From JACCZX01 sp963786295 (lineage in GTDB: Bacteria; Pseudomonadota; Gammaproteobacteria; Burkholderiales; Burkholderiaceae_F): a stretch of DNA of 64,000 nt. The DNA lies in NCBI GenBank assembly GCA_963786295.1, contig CAWAYV010000009.1, forward strand, positions 1-64,000, in the 5' to 3' direction. The translations under genes were made by a program, and so were the position numbers. The notes under the pieces were generated by a model. That model saw only the letters and a program-made list of their open reading frames with translations. It was not told where the DNA came from and searched no databases. This document shows, one piece after another, positions 26,850-36,373 of the stretch (positions are counted from its first letter, which is position 1; every line of letters starts with the position of its first letter).

Positions 26850-29800
26850 TTATGCGGCCTCGGCGGTCAGCCGCACGGCGCTGTCGATATCGACCGCGAC
26901 GATGCGCGACACACCTTGTTCCTGCATCGTCACGCCGATCAGCTGCTGCGCCATCTCCATCGAAATCTTGTTGTGCGTGATGAACATGAACTGCGTGTTA
27001 TCGGTCATCGATTCGACTAGTCGGCAGAAGCGTTCGGTGTTGGCGTCGTCGAGCGGCGCATCGACCTCGTCCAGCAGGCAAAACGGCGCCGGATTCAGTT
27101 TGAACAACGCAAACACCAACGCAATTGCAGTCAGCGCTTTTTCTCCACCAGACAGCAGATGGATCGTGCTGTTGCGTTTGCCGGGTGGCTGCGCCATTAC
27201 CTGCACACCCGCATCGAGGATCTCTTCGCCGGTCATGATCAGCCGGGCTTCACCACCGCCGAACAACTTCGGAAACAGCTGGCCAAAGTGCACGTTCACA
27301 GCATCGAACGTCTGTTGCAGCATCTGCCGCGTTTCGCGATCGATCTTGCGAATCGCGTCTTCCAGTGTCGTGATTGCCGCAGTCAGGTCGGCGGACTGCG
27401 CATCCAAAAAGTTCTTCCGCTCACGCGACGTCGTCAGCTCTTCGAGCGCTGCGAGATTGACTGCGCCCAGCGCTTCGATTTCCTGCGCTAGGCGCGCAAT
27501 CTCGGCCTGCAGCGCCGCGGCCTTTTGCGGCGGTTTGGTGAGCTTCGCCGTCAATGCCGACTCGTCAGCTCCAGCTTCGTTGAGTTGGCTCGCGAACTGC
27601 TCGGCAGCAAGGTGTGCCGCCTGTTCCTTCAATTGCAATTCGGTGAGCTTTTCGCGTAACGGTTGCACGTCGCGCTCGAGCGTCAGTCGCTTCTCATCGG
27701 CGGCGCGCAGTTGTTGCGCGAAGTCGTCCAAACGGCTCCGTGCCTGACGTAGCGACTCGTCGGCCGCTGTTCGACGCGACAGCCAGTCGGCCAAGCCCGC
27801 TCGCGCGGCGCCATCGTCGAGTCGCTTCAACTCATCATCGGCCTTGGCGATCTCATCCGCCAGCCGCTGCGCGTCGGCGCTTGCTGCTTCCGCACCACGC
27901 GCCAAATCAAGTTCACGCTCGCGGTTCGAGTTCAGCGCGAATTCACAATGCTGGCGTGCCGTGTCGAGCACGCGTTGCTCATCGCGCGCGGCGCGCAACG
28001 CTCGATCGGACTCTTCGTACGTGAGGCGCGCGCTCTCGACAGCCTCCTGCCGCGTGGAAAGTTCGGCGTCAAGTTGCTCGAACTGCGCATCGGCCTGTGC
28101 GCGCTGCGAACGCGCGTCACGCTCGTGGGATTCGATCTCGTGCAGTTCGGTGTCGATCTGGCCGCTGCGATGCCTGACTCGATCGATCAACTCTTCGAGC
28201 CGAACCGACTCCAACTGCAGCACATGCATCTGCGAGCGCTGCCGTTCGGCATCCTGCCGGCCGGTATCGCGCGCTTGCTGCGCCGACCGCAATTCAGCCT
28301 CGGCACGCGCGACGGCCGCCGTCGCTTCTTCGACGATCAGGCGCTGCGCGCGCACTTCGCGCTCGAGGTTGTCGATTTCCAGACGGCGTGCGAGCAGGCC
28401 CGAAGCTTGATCGTCTGCCGCGTAGAAGTGCACGTCGTGCCGCGACACCCGGTGCGCGGCCTTGACGACGAACTGGCCGCCTGCAGGCAGCTCATTGCGC
28501 GCGGCCAGCGCCGATGCCAGGTCGTTCGCCACGAAGACATTGGCCAACCAGTCGGCAAGCAACGCCGCGAAAGCGGCATCGTGCGTGCGCACCAAGTCGC
28601 TCAGCCGACGGAATCCGGGCATCTCCGGCAGGTCACGCGCCACTGCACCGCTGGTCGAATAAAACGCAACACGCGCCGGTGGTGAGTCAGTAACCAGACC
28701 GCCGATCGTGTCGAGCCTGCCGACTTCGATGCCTTGCACGCGCTCGCGCAGCACCGATTCGAACGCGGTTTCCCAACCCGGCTCGACGACCAGCTTGCGA
28801 AACAGCCGCGGCAGATTCTCCAGCCCCTGGGCTCGCAACCACGGATCGAGCTTGGCGTTGGCTTCGACGCTAGCCTGCACTTGTTTCAGCGCCTGCAGCC
28901 GAGCCTCGATCCTCGCCAGTGCTTCGGTCTGTCCTGCCCGATCATCCAGGCGCTGTTGCCGCTGCTCGGTCATCTGATCGACGTGCGCTTCGCTGCGCTG
29001 CTGCGACTGGGTGCTCGCCGCTATTTCGCCTTCGTTCTTTGCCAGCTGCTGTTTCAGATTTGCCAGATGAGCTTCGTCGGGCGAACCAATCGACGCCTGC
29101 TCTTCGCTAAGCCGCTCTCGCCGCTGCGCAAGCTGGGCGAGCTGTCGGTCAGCGTTGCGTTGCTCGACGGCTGCCGCTTCGATCGACTGTTCGGCGAGCG
29201 CTGCATCGGCCTGCGCCGCAGTCACCGCATCGCGCGCGGTTCGATAGGTCTGTTCGAGCTGCGGCAGTGTCGCCTCATGCTCGGAAACGCTCACCCTCGC
29301 CTGCTCAAGCTGCCGCGCCATGTCCGCGATCGCTTGCACGATCTCGGCAGCGCGCTGGCGAAGCTCGGTCTGCTCGTTCAGGCGGACATTGCGAGTCGCA
29401 ACCAACGACTCCACCTGTGCAGACAACCGCGTACGGCTCTCTGCGATCAAGCGTATCTCCGATTCGAGCTTCGCCACTTCGGCGTTGACTTGAAACAGCG
29501 CGCCTTGCTCGGCGTGGACAGCGTCGCTCGCCGCAAAGTGGGCGCTTCGAACGTCTTCCAGCGCGCGCTCGGCGCCGCGCAGGTCGGCGACATGGGCGTC
29601 GAACGCCACGGTGCGATTGGCGATATCGCGCGTTACCTTGTCGCGCTCCGCATCCGCCTCGCGCTTGCGCGTCAGCCACAGCAGTTGCTGCTGCTCGTCG
29701 TGCGTCGCCTGCAGCGAGCGGTACGTCTGCGCCACCGCGGCTTGCTGCTCCAGCTTGCCGATCTGAGAGTCGAGCTCGCGCAGAATATCTTCGACGCGCG

Positions 29801-30374
29801 TCAGGTTGTCGCGCGTATCGGCCAGCCGATTCTCGGTTTCGCGACGGCGCTCCTTGTACTTTGAAACGCCCGCCGCCTCCTCCAGGAAAATGCGCAACTC
29901 TTCGGGCCGTGCCTCGATGATGCGTGTGATCATTCCCTGGCCGATGATCGCGTAAGCGCGCGGGCCGAGCCCGGTCCCGAGAAACATGTCGTGCACGTCG
30001 CGCCGGCGCACATTCTGGTTGTTGATGTAGTAGCTCGACGCGCCGTCGCGTGTCAGCACGCGCTTCACCGAAATCTCGGCGTATTGGGCCCAAGCACCAC
30101 CGATCCGCCCATCGTTGTTGTCGAACGCAAGTTCGACGCTGGCGCGACCGGCCGGCTTGCGATCGCCCGAGCCGTTGAAAATCACGTCCTGCATTGACTC
30201 GCCACGCAGCTCGGCGGCCTTACTCTCTCCGAGCACCCAGCGCACCGCATCGATCACGTTCGACTTGCCGCACCCGTTAGGACCGACGACGCCGACCAGC
30301 GTGCCGGGTACGTCGATCGGCGTCGGATCGATAAACGATTTGAACCCGGCGAGTCTGATCTGCCGAAGGCGCAC
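26850..30374 (-). CDS. smc: Chromosome segregation protein SMC
   Basis: SMC is the ATPase of the condensin complex. The ~1,174-residue protein has an N-terminal Walker A (VGPNGCGKSNVIDAVRWVLGES), long coiled coils rich in Ala/Glu/Arg/Gln, a hinge region near 520-640 (VEPGWETAFESVLRERVQGIE), and a C-terminal head with LLSGGEKALTAIALVFAL and Walker B FCLLDEVDAPLDD. I chose the GTG at 30374 (VRLRQIRLAGFKSFID), which gives the family N-terminus; an upstream TTG/ATG extension has no homologous character. It is intact over 3.5 kb. Confidence 0.96.
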   Translation of the reverse strand: MRLRQIRLAGFKSFIDPTPIDVPGTLVGVVGPNGCGKSNVIDAVRWVLGESKAAELRGESMQDVIFNGSGDRKPAGRASVELAFDNNDGRIGGAWAQYAEISVKRVLTRDGASSYYINNQNVRRRDVHDMFLGTGLGPRAYAIIGQGMITRIIEARPEELRIFLEEAAGVSKYKERRRETENRLADTRDNLTRVEDILRELDSQIGKLEQQAAVAQTYRSLQATHDEQQQLLWLTRKREADAERDKVTRDIANRTVAFDAHVADLRGAERALEDVRSAHFAASDAVHAEQGALFQVNAEVAKLESEIRLIAESRTRLSAQVESLVATRNVRLNEQTELRQRAAEIVQAIADMARQLEQARVSVSEHEATLPQLEQTYRTARDAVTAAQADAALAEQSIEAAAVEQRNADRQLAQLAQRRERLSEEQASIGSPDEAHLANLKQQLAKNEGEIAASTQSQQRSEAHVDQMTEQRQQRLDDRAGQTEALARIEARLQALKQVQASVEANAKLDPWLRAQGLENLPRLFRKLVVEPGWETAFESVLRERVQGIEVGRLDTIGGLVTDSPPARVAFYSTSGAVARDLPEMPGFRRLSDLVRTHDAAFAALLADWLANVFVANDLASALAARNELPAGGQFVVKAAHRVSRHDVHFYAADDQASGLLARRLEIDNLEREVRAQRLIVEEATAAVARAEAELRSAQQARDTGRQDAERQRSQMHVLQLESVRLEELIDRVRHRSGQIDTELHEIESHERDARSQRAQADAQFEQLDAELSTRQEAVESARLTYEESDRALRAARDEQRVLDTARQHCEFALNSNRERELDLARGAEAASADAQRLADEIAKADDELKRLDDGAARAGLADWLSRRTAADESLRQARSRLDDFAQQLRAADEKRLTLERDVQPLREKLTELQLKEQAAHLAAEQFASQLNEAGADESALTAKLTKPPQKAAALQAEIARLAQEIEALGAVNLAALEELTTSRERKNFLDAQSADLTAAITTLEDAIRKIDRETRQMLQQTFDAVNVHFGQLFPKLFGGGEARLIMTGEEILDAGVQVMAQPPGKRNSTIHLLSGGEKALTAIALVFALFKLNPAPFCLLDEVDAPLDDANTERFCRLVESMTDNTQFMFITHNKISMEMAQQLIGVTMQEQGVSRIVAVDIDSAVRLTAEAA

Positions 30375-30466
30375 GTTGATTGGGAGTTTGAAGTTAGCGC
30401 ATGCAGGATGCGCAGAGCGTTCGAGAGTGCGTTCGTATAATACCGTGCAAGTTCGTCTCGTCCTGC
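30375..30466. promoter_or_regulatory. Divergent promoter region between smc and queF
   Basis: A TATAAT box lies at 30437-30442 on the plus strand, 25 bases before the queF ATG. No good -35 element is visible at normal spacing, so the promoter may be activator-dependent or weak. The smc start is within 65 bases on the other strand. Confidence 0.45.
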
Positions 30467-30895
30467 ATGGCCACACGCCCTTCAAAGATCCTCGAAACTT
30501 TCGCCAACCCGTCGCCGCAGCGCGATTACTGGGTGCGAATGGAAATTCCTGAGTTCACATGCCTGTGCCCGTTGACCGGCCAGCCGGACTTCGCGACGAT
30601 CGTGATCGACTTCGTCCCCGACAAGCGCAACGTCGAGCTGAAAAGCCTGAAGCTGTACATGTGGTCATATCGCAATGAGGGCGCCTTTCACGAGGCGGTG
30701 ACCAATGCCATCCTGGACGATCTGGTCAGGGCGATTGCCCCGCGCTTTATGCGCCTGACTGCAAAGTGGTACGTGCGCGGCGGGATTTTCACGACCGTGA
30801 TGGCTGAGCATCGCAAGAAAGGATGGAAGCCGGCGCCACTCGTTGAAGTAAGAGAAGCTAACGCCGAGCAGCTCGACCCGCGAGTAGCCATTTGA
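30467..30895 (+). CDS. queF: NADPH-dependent 7-cyano-7-deazaguanine reductase (QueF, short form)
   Basis: QueF reduces the nitrile preQ0 to the amine preQ1 in queuosine tRNA modification. The 142-residue form (MATRPSKILETFANP) has PEFTCLCPLTGQPDFATI with the catalytic Cys34 and Asp41, and the ELKSLKLYMWSYRNEGAFHE stretch with the QueF motif. Its TGA stop overlaps a TTG start of the next gene, suggesting translational coupling. Confidence 0.96.
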   Translation: MATRPSKILETFANPSPQRDYWVRMEIPEFTCLCPLTGQPDFATIVIDFVPDKRNVELKSLKLYMWSYRNEGAFHEAVTNAILDDLVRAIAPRFMRLTAKWYVRGGIFTTVMAEHRKKGWKPAPLVEVREANAEQLDPRVAI

Positions 30896-32089
30896 ATCCC
30901 GACCTCGGTCTGCTGCAGCCGTACCCGTTCGAGCGGCTGCGCCAGCTGTTAGCTGGCATCACGCCTGCCGCCGATCTTGCGCCGATCAACCTGTCGGTCG
31001 GCGAGCCGAAGCACCCGACGCCGCCGTTTATTCTGGAGGCGTACGCCAAAGCGTTGCCCGGTGTCGCGAGCTATCCGCTGACCGCCGGCGTGCCGCAGCT
31101 GCGCGAAGCGATTGCTGCCTGGGCGACCCGCCGTTATCAGCTAAAAGCGCTCGATCCTTCGACGCAGATACTGCCGGTCACCGGCACGCGCGAAGCGCTG
31201 TTTTCGTTCGCACAAGCGGTGATCGATCGCACCCGTGACGCGCGAGTGCTGGCGCCCAATCCGTTCTATCAGATCTACGAAGGTGCGGCCGTATTGGCCG
31301 GGGCCAAACCGATTTATCTGCCAACCACCGCGGACGATGATTTCCGCATGCGGTTCGACACGTTGACACCCGAAGAGTGGCGCAACGTACAACTGGTGTA
31401 CGTCTGTTCGCCCGGCAACCCAACCGGCCACGTGATGACGCTCGGCGAATGGAAGCAGCTGTTTGAGCTGTCCGATCGCTATGGATTCGTTATCGCGTCC
31501 GACGAGTGCTACTCGGAGATTTACTTCGAAGAAGGAAAACCGCCGCTCGGCAGCTTGCAAGCAGCTGCACAGCTCGGTCGCGACCGCTACGAAAGGCTGG
31601 TGATGTTCTGCAGCTTGTCGAAGCGCTCGAGCGTGCCGGGAATGCGGTCGGGGTTCGTGGCGGGCGATGCGGATGCGCTGGCAAAAATTCTTGCTGTATC
31701 GCACGTATCACGGCACCGCGATGAGCGTCGCCGTACAACATGCGAGCATCGCCGCCTGGCAGGATGAAGCGCATGTCGTCGAAAACCGCCGTCTTTACGC
31801 ACAGAAGTTTGTGCAGGCCACACCGCTCATCGCCTCTCGGCTTCCTTGTTCGATACCCGATGCAGCGTTTTATCTATGGGCGCGTACGCCGATCAGCGAT
31901 TCCGAATACGCGCAGCGGTTGTATGCGCACAAGAACGTGACGGTGCTACCGGGCAGCTATTTGTCGCGCAACACGAATAGCGGCAACCCGGGCAGCGGCT
32001 ATGTCAGGATTGCGCTGGTCGCATCGCCCGCCGAAGCTGCCGATGCTGCCGCCCGCATCGCAAGTCTCGATCTTGAAAGCTCCCGATGA
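30892..32089 (+). CDS. dapC: Succinyldiaminopimelate aminotransferase, one frameshift
   Basis: DapC makes N-succinyl-LL-2,6-diaminopimelate in lysine and peptidoglycan synthesis, using PLP. Fold-type I features are LSVGEPKHPTPPFILEAYAK, LAPNPFYQIYEGAAVLAG, VYVCSPGNPTGHVM, SDECYSEIYFEEGKPP and the PLP-Lys region SLSKRSSVPGMRSGF. The frame slips near 31685 in an AAAAA run (expected DALAKFLLYRTYHGTAMS). The TTG start at 30892 overlaps the queF stop; the stop overlaps dapD. Confidence 0.93.
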
Positions 32090-32901
32090 ATCTCGAAACT
32101 GTCATCAACGACGCCTATGAGCAGCGCGCGACGATTAGCCCGGCATCGGCGCCTTCGGAAGTGCGTGCAGCGGTCGAGCAGACGATCGCACAGCTCGATT
32201 CAGGCACGCTGAGAGTGGCGGAAAAGCGCGCCGGCGCGTGGGTCGTGCATCAGTGGGTGAAGAAAGCAGTTTTGCTGTCGTTCCGCCTGAACGACAACGC
32301 GCCGGTGCAAGCCGGCTTCGCCCAGTTCTACGACAAGGTGCCGAATAAGTTCGCCGCGTGGAACAGGGCCGCGTTTGAGCGATCGGGCGTGCGGGTGGTT
32401 CCACCCGCGGTGGCGCGCCGCGGCAGCTTTGTTGCGAAAAACGTCGTGATGATGCCGTCATTCGTCAATATCGGCGCGTACGTGGATGAAGGCACGATGG
32501 TCGACACTTGGGTCACCGTCGGTTCGTGCGCGCAGATCGGCAAGCATGTGCACTTATCCGGCGGCGTCGGCATCGGTGGCGTGCTCGAGCCGCTGCAGGC
32601 CAACCCGACGATTATCGAAGACAACTGCTTTATCGGTGCCCGCTCGGAGATCGTCGAAGGGGTCATCGTCGAGGCAAATTCGGTGATCTCGATGGGCGTC
32701 TATATCAGCCAAAGCACGAAGATCTATGACCGCGCCACCGGCGAAGTCAGCTACGGGCGCGTGCCGGCAGGCTCGGTCGTCGTATCCGGCAATTTGCCGT
32801 CGGCCGACGGCAAATACAGCCTGTACTGCGCGGTGATCGTCAAGAAGGTCGACGCTGGCACCCGCGCCAAGACGGCAATCAACGAGCTGCTGCGCGACTG
32901 A
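32086..32901 (+). CDS. dapD: 2,3,4,5-tetrahydropyridine-2,6-dicarboxylate N-succinyltransferase
   Basis: DapD succinylates tetrahydrodipicolinate, the step before DapC. The 271-residue protein has an N-terminal helical part and a left-handed beta-helix (NIGAYVDEGTMVDTWVTVGS, GGVGIGGVLEPLQANPTIIE, GARSEIVEGVIVEANSVISM). The ATG overlaps the dapC stop (ATGA). Confidence 0.97.
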   Translation: MNLETVINDAYEQRATISPASAPSEVRAAVEQTIAQLDSGTLRVAEKRAGAWVVHQWVKKAVLLSFRLNDNAPVQAGFAQFYDKVPNKFAAWNRAAFERSGVRVVPPAVARRGSFVAKNVVMMPSFVNIGAYVDEGTMVDTWVTVGSCAQIGKHVHLSGGVGIGGVLEPLQANPTIIEDNCFIGARSEIVEGVIVEANSVISMGVYISQSTKIYDRATGEVSYGRVPAGSVVVSGNLPSADGKYSLYCAVIVKKVDAGTRAKTAINELLRD

Positions 32902-32962
32902 GCAATACGCCGGGCCCTCAGCCCATAAATTCGCCCACTTTTCATCCGTTTGGCGGTATGCC

Positions 32963-32981
32963 AAGCGCCAATCTGGCGCTT
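32963..32981 (+). terminator. Possible weak terminator after dapD
   Basis: AAGCGCC-AATCT-GGCGCTT forms a seven-base stem followed only by TATCC, so it is weak. It lies 60 bases past dapD and 50 before pilU. Confidence 0.4.
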
Positions 32982-33029
32982 TATCCTTCCCGATCCGGAA
33001 TCTTGCGGTAGCTGAATAGGAACTGAGCG

Positions 33030-34169
33030 ATGTCCCTGGAGCGCATGTTCAATCTGATGGCCGAAAAGCAGGCGTCGGATCTGTTTTTCTCGGTCGGCTC
33101 GCCGATCACGATCAAGATCAACGGAGTATGCGTGCCGATCAACCAGGATCGCCTGGCGCCGCAAGCGATCGTTTCGCTGCTGGCCGAGCGCCTGACCGAT
33201 GCGCACTTTCGCGAGCTCGAAGACTCGCGCGAACTGAATATCGGCTTGCCGGTGCAGGGCATCGGCAGTTTTCGTTTGAGCGCGTTCTTGCAGCGCGGGT
33301 CGATTTCGGCGGTGATTCGTTTTATTCCGCACGACGTACCGAAACTCGACGCGCTGCACCTGCCCGAAGTGCTGAAAGATCTGATCATGGAACGGCGCGG
33401 CATGATCCTGGTCGTCGGCGCGGCAGGTTCGGGTAAATCGACGACGATCGCGTCGATGCTCGACCATCGCAACGAGTTGTCTACGGGTCACGTGTTGACC
33501 TTCGAAGATCCGATCGAGTATCTGTTCCGCAACAAGAAGTCGATCATCAATCAGCGCGAGATCGGATCCGATGCGCGCACGTTACAAGCTGCCTTACGCA
33601 GCGCAATGCGGCAGGCGCCCGACGTCATTTTCATCGGCGAGATTCGTGACCGCGACACGATGAGCGCGGCAATCGCGTATTCGATGTCGGGTCATTTGGT
33701 GGTCGCGACACTGCATGCGACCAACAGTTCACACGCGCTGAATCGCGTGATCAGTTTCTACCCGCCTGAAACGCGCCAGGCGCTGTTCCAGGACATGTCG
33801 GTCGCGATGAAGGCGATCGTGTCGCAGCGGTTGATCCGCTCGAAGCGCGGCGGCCGCGTGCCGTCGGTCGAAGTGCTGATGAATACGCGGCACATTGCCG
33901 ATCTGATCGAGCGCGGCGACGTGGCGGCGATCAAAGAGGCGATGGAGCAAAGCCTGGCGCCGGAAAGCATCTCGTTCGAGCAGAGTTTGTACACGTTGAT
34001 CCAGGCCGATCAGATTACGCGTGAAGACGCGCTGGCCGCGGCCGACTCGCAAAACAACCTGCTCTGGTTCATTAACAACGCAGGCAAACCGCTGACGCCG
34101 GCGGAGCGCAAGCAGCGTGCAGAATCCGGGCAAGACGCCTCGTTCTCCGAGTTCACGCTGAACATTTGA
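33030..34169 (+). CDS. pilU: Type IV pilus twitching-motility ATPase, PilU type
   Basis: PilU is a PilT-dependent retraction ATPase that boosts pilus depolymerisation. The 379-residue protein has an N-terminal PAS-like domain (AEKQASDLFFSVGSPITIK), Walker A GAAGSGKSTT (~131-140), Asp box (LTFEDPIEYLF), Walker B (DVIFIGEIRDRDT) and the His box (ATLHATNSSHALNR). Length and lack of a long N-domain exclude PilB. The dapD-pilU-dapE arrangement is known in betaproteobacteria. No pilT lies in the window. Confidence 0.9.
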   Translation: MSLERMFNLMAEKQASDLFFSVGSPITIKINGVCVPINQDRLAPQAIVSLLAERLTDAHFRELEDSRELNIGLPVQGIGSFRLSAFLQRGSISAVIRFIPHDVPKLDALHLPEVLKDLIMERRGMILVVGAAGSGKSTTIASMLDHRNELSTGHVLTFEDPIEYLFRNKKSIINQREIGSDARTLQAALRSAMRQAPDVIFIGEIRDRDTMSAAIAYSMSGHLVVATLHATNSSHALNRVISFYPPETRQALFQDMSVAMKAIVSQRLIRSKRGGRVPSVEVLMNTRHIADLIERGDVAAIKEAMEQSLAPESISFEQSLYTLIQADQITREDALAAADSQNNLLWFINNAGKPLTPAERKQRAESGQDASFSEFTLNI

Positions 34170-34210
34170 CGGTCACACGGTTCAGGATGCTCCGAAAGAC
34201 GTAGCGAGCG

Positions 34211-34279
34211 GGCTGAGGTTGCGCCGAAGAGCGCAGACGTACAAGCAGTACGTTGAGCACCGCAGGCGCAAGATCAGCC
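34211..34279. repeat. Two-tier intergenic hairpin (REP-like element)
   Basis: Outer arms GGCTGAGGTTGCGCC (34211-34225) and GGCGCAAGATCAGCC (34265-34279) pair at 13 of 15 positions. An inner perfect stem ACGTAC/GTACGT (34237-34242 and 34248-34253) encloses the loop AAGCA. The element lies in the 167-base pilU-dapE gap, does not end in a T-run, and so looks more like a repetitive extragenic or regulatory RNA structure than a terminator. Confidence 0.65.
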
Positions 34280-34336
34280 GGCGCAGTAGTTTTGCGAGGC
34301 ATGCGAGTGCTGCCGTTACAATCGGCGGCCCCTCCG

Positions 34337-35464
34337 ATGACCGCCACTCTCGAACTAGCCCAGCAGTTGATCGCGCGCCGATCGGTCACGCCGGCCGACG
34401 ACGGGTGTCAGGCGTTGATTGCCGAACGTTTGCGTCCGGCCGGATTCGGAGCCGAAACCATTGCTGCCAACGGCGTAACCAATGCGTGGCTGCGCCGTGG
34501 AAATGCCGCTCCTGTTTTCGTATTTGCCGGCCATACCGATGTCGTGCCGTCGGGACCACTCGACAAATGGGCATCCGATCCGTTCAAGCCGACGATTCGC
34601 AACGGCGCGCTATACGGACGCGGAGCGGCCGACATGAAAAGCTCGGTCGCCGCGTTCGTCGTTGCGGCAGAGCAGTTCGTCAGTGCGCATGCCGCGCATC
34701 GCGGCTCGATTGCGCTGCTGTTGACTTCCGATGAGGAAGGCCCCGCCACTGACGGGACGGTCAAGGTAGTCGACGCCTTGCGCGCACGCGGCGAGAGGAT
34801 TGATTACTGCATCGTAGGTGAGCCGACGTCAGTCGACGCGCTCGGCGACACGATCAAGAATGGCCGCCGCGGATCGCTGTCCGGTAGGTTGACCGTCGTC
34901 GGCGTCCAAGGCCATGTGGCTTATCCGCAATTGGTGCGCAATCCGGTGCACCAGGTGGCGCCAGCGTTGGCGGAGCTCGCGGCGGAGCGCTGGGATGACG
35001 GTAACGAATTTTTCCCGCCGACGACGTTCCAGGTTTCGAATGTGCGCGCCGGCACCGGCGCGCTGAACGTCGTGCCTGGCACTTGCGAGATCGATTTCAA
35101 CCTGCGTTTCGCGTCTGTGTCGAGCGCGGAATCGCTGATGCAACGGATCGAAGTGATTCTGCGTAAGCATCGTCTCGAGTTCTCGGTGCAATGGACCGTC
35201 GGCGCGCAACCCTTCCTGACGCCGCCGGGAGATTTGTCCAATTCGATTACGCGCGCGATCGTCGAAGTTACCGGTCGCGAGCCCGACCTCTCGACGACCG
35301 GTGGCACATCGGATGGCCGCTTCATTTCGACGTTCTGCCCGCAAGTGATCGAGTTCGGACCGCCGAACGCTTCGATCCACAAGATAGACGAGCATATTGC
35401 GGTTGCCGATCTGGAACCGTTGAAGAACGTATACCGCCGCACACTCGAACTGTTGCTCGCATAA
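34337..35464 (+). CDS. dapE: Succinyl-diaminopimelate desuccinylase
   Basis: DapE hydrolyses N-succinyl-diaminopimelate, completing the succinylase branch begun by dapC/dapD. The M20-type protein (375 residues from the ATG at 34337) has AGHTDVVPSGP, GRGAADMKSSVAAFV, SDEEGPATDGT and STTGGTSDGRFIS, with His/Asp/Glu zinc ligands. The frame extends upstream without signs of coding. Confidence 0.96.
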   Translation: MTATLELAQQLIARRSVTPADDGCQALIAERLRPAGFGAETIAANGVTNAWLRRGNAAPVFVFAGHTDVVPSGPLDKWASDPFKPTIRNGALYGRGAADMKSSVAAFVVAAEQFVSAHAAHRGSIALLLTSDEEGPATDGTVKVVDALRARGERIDYCIVGEPTSVDALGDTIKNGRRGSLSGRLTVVGVQGHVAYPQLVRNPVHQVAPALAELAAERWDDGNEFFPPTTFQVSNVRAGTGALNVVPGTCEIDFNLRFASVSSAESLMQRIEVILRKHRLEFSVQWTVGAQPFLTPPGDLSNSITRAIVEVTGREPDLSTTGGTSDGRFISTFCPQVIEFGPPNASIHKIDEHIAVADLEPLKNVYRRTLELLLA

Positions 35465-35476
35465 GCGCAGGCGAAG

Positions 35477-36370
35477 ATGACGATCGACGCCCAGGCCAAT
35501 CTGCGAACGCTGCGCGACGTCCTGCGCTATGCGGTGACCCGCTTTAGCGAGTCCGAGCTTGCGTTCGGTCACGGGCAGGTCGACGCGTTCGAGGAAGCGG
35601 CGTTCATCGTGATGCGCACGTTGCAGCTGCCGCTGCAACGCCTCGATTTTTTTGCCGATGCATATCTGACTCACGGCGAGATCAACGGCCTACTGCAAAG
35701 CATCGAGCGACGCGTCAAGAAGCGCGTTCCCGCTGCTTACCTGCTGAATGAGGCGTGGCTACAGGGTTATAAGTTTTACGTCGACGAGCGCGTGGTCATC
35801 CCGCGTACGTTCATCGCTGAACTATTGCACGACGATCTGCATCCATGGGTGCAGGACGTCAACGCGGTCACCGACGTCCTCGATCTCTGCACCGGCTCCG
35901 GCTGTCTGGCGATTATGGCGGCGGATCTCTTTCCGACAGCCAAAGTCGATGCGGTCGATTCGTCGGCTGAAGCGCTGCAGGTCGCAGCGCGCAACGTTAG
36001 CGACTATCACTTTGACGATCGGATTACGCTGATCAAGTCCGATCTGTTCACCGCGGTGACGAACAAGCGCTACGACGTCATCCTGTGCAATCCCCCGTAT
36101 GTGACCGATGCAGCGATGGCCAAGCTGCCGAAGGAATATACGCACGAGCCAAGAATGGCATTGGCCGGCGGGCCCGACGGCATGAAGCTGGTCAAGACGA
36201 TCGTGCGTCAGGCGCGCGGGCACATGAAGCGAGGTGGCGTGCTGATCGTCGAGGTCGGTGACGGTCGCGCAGCGGCGGAAAAAACGTTCGGCGATTTACC
36301 GCTGGCGTGGCTGACGACGAGCGCAGGCGACGATATGGTGTTCCTGGCGAACCAGGAGCATCTCCCGTAG
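35477..36370 (+). CDS. prmB: Ribosomal protein L3 N5-glutamine methyltransferase
   Basis: PrmB methylates a glutamine of ribosomal protein L3 using S-adenosylmethionine. The 297-residue protein has DVLDLCTGSGCLAIMAAD (motif I), VDAVDSSAEALQVA and the catalytic NPPY (VILCNPPYVTDAAM). The N-terminal helical domain distinguishes it from PrmC (FAEAYLT-type PrmB features: RLDFFADAYLTHGEI). AGGCGAAG precedes the ATG; it is followed three bases later by the ABC-F gene. Confidence 0.93.
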   Translation: MTIDAQANLRTLRDVLRYAVTRFSESELAFGHGQVDAFEEAAFIVMRTLQLPLQRLDFFADAYLTHGEINGLLQSIERRVKKRVPAAYLLNEAWLQGYKFYVDERVVIPRTFIAELLHDDLHPWVQDVNAVTDVLDLCTGSGCLAIMAADLFPTAKVDAVDSSAEALQVAARNVSDYHFDDRITLIKSDLFTAVTNKRYDVILCNPPYVTDAAMAKLPKEYTHEPRMALAGGPDGMKLVKTIVRQARGHMKRGGVLIVEVGDGRAAAEKTFGDLPLAWLTTSAGDDMVFLANQEHLP

Positions 36371-36373
36371 TTC

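Noticed and set aside
26850..30485. SMC start 37 codons upstream of 30374
   Set aside because: The extension has no SMC-like sequence; homology begins at the GTG at 30374 and the extension overlaps the divergent promoter region.
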